Positions 5,326-6,084 of a stretch of 6,084 bases of DNA are shown here, piece by piece. The DNA is from an uncultured Bacteroidales bacterium (GTDB lineage Bacteria > Bacteroidota > Bacteroidia > Bacteroidales > P3): contig CALCUN010000158.1 in the NCBI GenBank assembly GCA_937906975.1, forward strand, positions 1 through 6,084, written 5' to 3'. Under the pieces are notes generated by a model. It was not told the DNA's origin, searched no databases, and saw only the letters and a list, made by a program, of their open reading frames with translations. The translations under genes were made by a program, and so were the position numbers. The first letter of the stretch is position 1, and every line of letters starts with the position of its first letter.

Positions 5326-5420
5326 TGAATCTTTTTCAAAAGATTCTTTCCTTTTTCCTAAGAGAAAATCCATTTTCTCTAAGAGATAATTCATTTTCTT
5401 AAAGAAAAACTATTTTGAAA
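5278..5420. repeat. degenerate 21-base-period tandem repeats
   Basis: TGGTATTCCA recurs at 5278 and 5299, and TGGTACT at 5320, each 21 bases apart. A second set follows with TAAGAGAAAATCCATTTTCT at 5359 and TAAGAGATAATTCATTTTCT at 5380, again 21 apart, and a weaker third unit from about 5400. The period is a multiple of three. The first of the two TAAGAG units contains a perfect inverted repeat (AGAGAAAAT, 2 bases, ATTTTCTCT). Confidence 0.65.
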
Positions 5421-5519
5421 ACTTGTTTTCTTTTCTCTATTCCTTAATGATATTATCTTAATTCTCTAAAAGCTATTCTAAAAGGTGGTAGAAGAATGGT
5501 TTATTCTAATCCAAAAAGC

Positions 5520-5553
5520 AAAAAAAAAGAGCCTCGCTTTTCAGCGAAGCTCT
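5520..5553 (-). terminator. intrinsic terminator of the rRNA operon
   Basis: Read on the minus strand: AGAGCTTCGCT (5553-5543), loop GAAA (5542-5539), AGCGAGGCTCT (5538-5528), then a run of T to 5520. The 11-base stem has one G-U pair and a GNRA tetraloop, and begins about 9 bases after the 5S 3' end. Confidence 0.93.
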
Positions 5554-5561
5554 CGGTTTAA

Positions 5562-5671
5562 TCTGGCAGCGACCTACTTTCCCACTTGGTGTAGCAGTAT
5601 CATCGGCGATGCAGGGCTTAACTTCTCTGTTCGGAATGGTAAGAGGTGTTCACCTGCTCTATAGCCACCAA
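5562..5671 (-). rRNA. rrf: 5S ribosomal RNA
   Basis: The minus strand contains the conserved 5S core, for example GTGAACACCTCTTACCATTC, then CCGAACAGAGAAGTTAAGCC, then GTGGGAAAGTAGGTCGCTGC near the 3' end. The 5' TGGTGGCTAT and 3' GCTGCCAGA ends give about 110 bases, the size normal for Bacteroidota. It lies about 66 bases after the 23S end with no tRNA in the spacer and is followed at once by the operon terminator. End positions are good to a few bases. Confidence 0.95.
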
Positions 5672-5737
5672 AAATATCTCTTTAAGATCATTTTCTTTTC
5701 TCTTTTACAACATCTTTTCAACATACAAGAAAGCTTT

Positions 5738-6084
5738 CCGAGAGAAGTCTTCGGGTAATTAGTATTGCTCGGCTTTGACATTACTGCCTTTACACCTGCA
5801 ACCTATCAAGGTCGTAATCTCCAACCTCCCTATTAAGAAATCTCATCTTGAGGCGGGTTTCGTACTTAGATGCTTTCAGCACTTATCCCTTCCGAACGTA
5901 GCTACCCGGCTATGCAGCTGGCGCCTTCAACCGGTGCACTAGTGGTTCGTCCAACTCGGTCCTCTCGTACTAGAGTCAGAGCCCCTCAAATTTCTAACGC
6001 CCACAACAGATAGGGACCGAACTGTCTCGCGACGTTCTGAACCCAGCTCGCGTGCCACTTTAATGGGCGAACAGCCCAACCCTT
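5738..6084 (-). rRNA. rrl: 23S ribosomal RNA, 3' end (partial, runs off the right edge)
   Basis: About 347 bases of the 3' part of 23S. The sarcin-ricin loop sequence AGTACGAGAGGACCGAG is at 5971-5955. Other highly conserved blocks are GTTCAGAACGTCGCGAGACA, GGTCCCTATCTG and GCTGAAAGCATCTAAG-like sequence (here ACTGAAAGCATCTAAG). The 3' end is placed near 5738 by analogy with the distance from ACTAAT to the E. coli 23S end and could be off by about 10 bases. The sequence looks Bacteroidales-like and intact. Confidence 0.95.

Larger units (their letters stand above)
5152..5561. other. 410-base region between orphan gene and 5S rRNA, repeat-rich
   Basis: It contains copy 2 of the 74-base repeat (5193-5266), a 21-base-period block with inverted repeats (5267-5420) and the rRNA operon terminator (5520-5553). 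From 5420 to 5519 I see only AT-rich sequence. Three short open frames overlap here on both strands (plus 5200-5328; minus 5394-5257 and 5320-5204). None has independent support, so none is annotated as a gene. Confidence 0.6.

Noticed and set aside
5200..5328. Plus-strand open frame of 42 codons starting in repeat copy 2 (MIKSVLKDFFHVI)
   Set aside because: The corresponding frame in copy 1 differs by five substitutions that all change the residue, and the later part simply follows the 21-base repeats. No promoter or ribosome-binding site was seen.
5672..5737. tRNA gene in the 23S-5S spacer
   Set aside because: The spacer is about 66 bases, AT-rich and has no TpsiC-loop or acceptor-stem pattern.

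Overview
The window looks like chromosomal DNA of a low-GC member of the Bacteroidota, most likely Bacteroidales. Several intergenic gaps carry the Bacteroidota housekeeping promoter pattern (TTTG, about 20 bases, TAnnTTTG). Start regions are AT-rich with weak or no Shine-Dalgarno sequence. The 23S/5S rRNA sequence at the right end also looks Bacteroidales-like. Genus cannot be fixed from this sequence alone.

Left part (1-2690, all minus strand, transcribed right to left). Four genes follow one another with short gaps: a protein with a class III nucleotidyl-cyclase-like fold (2016-2690), a DUF4393/Abi-alpha protein (1222-2004, 11 bases downstream), a GIY-YIG nuclease-family protein with a DUF4357 tail (361-1176, 45 bases downstream) and the first 111 residues of a Fic-family protein (1-334, 26 bases downstream, cut by the window edge). 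Abi-alpha, GIY-YIG and Fic proteins are all seen in anti-phage or toxin settings, so this reads as a small defence-type cluster. The cyclase-like/Abi-alpha pair is the most interesting unit: it could be a nucleotide-signalling sensor with its effector, but that is inference.

Middle (2691-4608). A gene for a 66-residue cysteine-containing protein (3050-3250) has its own promoter and terminator. A 229-residue membrane-anchored or exported protein (3366-4055) has a near-ideal promoter. Between that promoter and 4390 are two overlapping open stretches in different frames that may be the decayed end of a gene. They stop where the first copy of a 74-base direct repeat begins.

Right part (4391-5561). 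An AT-rich orphan gene of 180 codons (4609-5151, the only plus-strand gene) lies between the two copies of the 74-base repeat (69/74 identical, offset 802 bases). The second copy runs into a block of 21-base-period repeats and short inverted repeats just beyond the rRNA operon terminator. The right end (5562-6084, minus strand) holds the 5S rRNA, a short spacer and the last ~347 bases of 23S rRNA. The accessory genes therefore sit directly downstream of an rrn operon.
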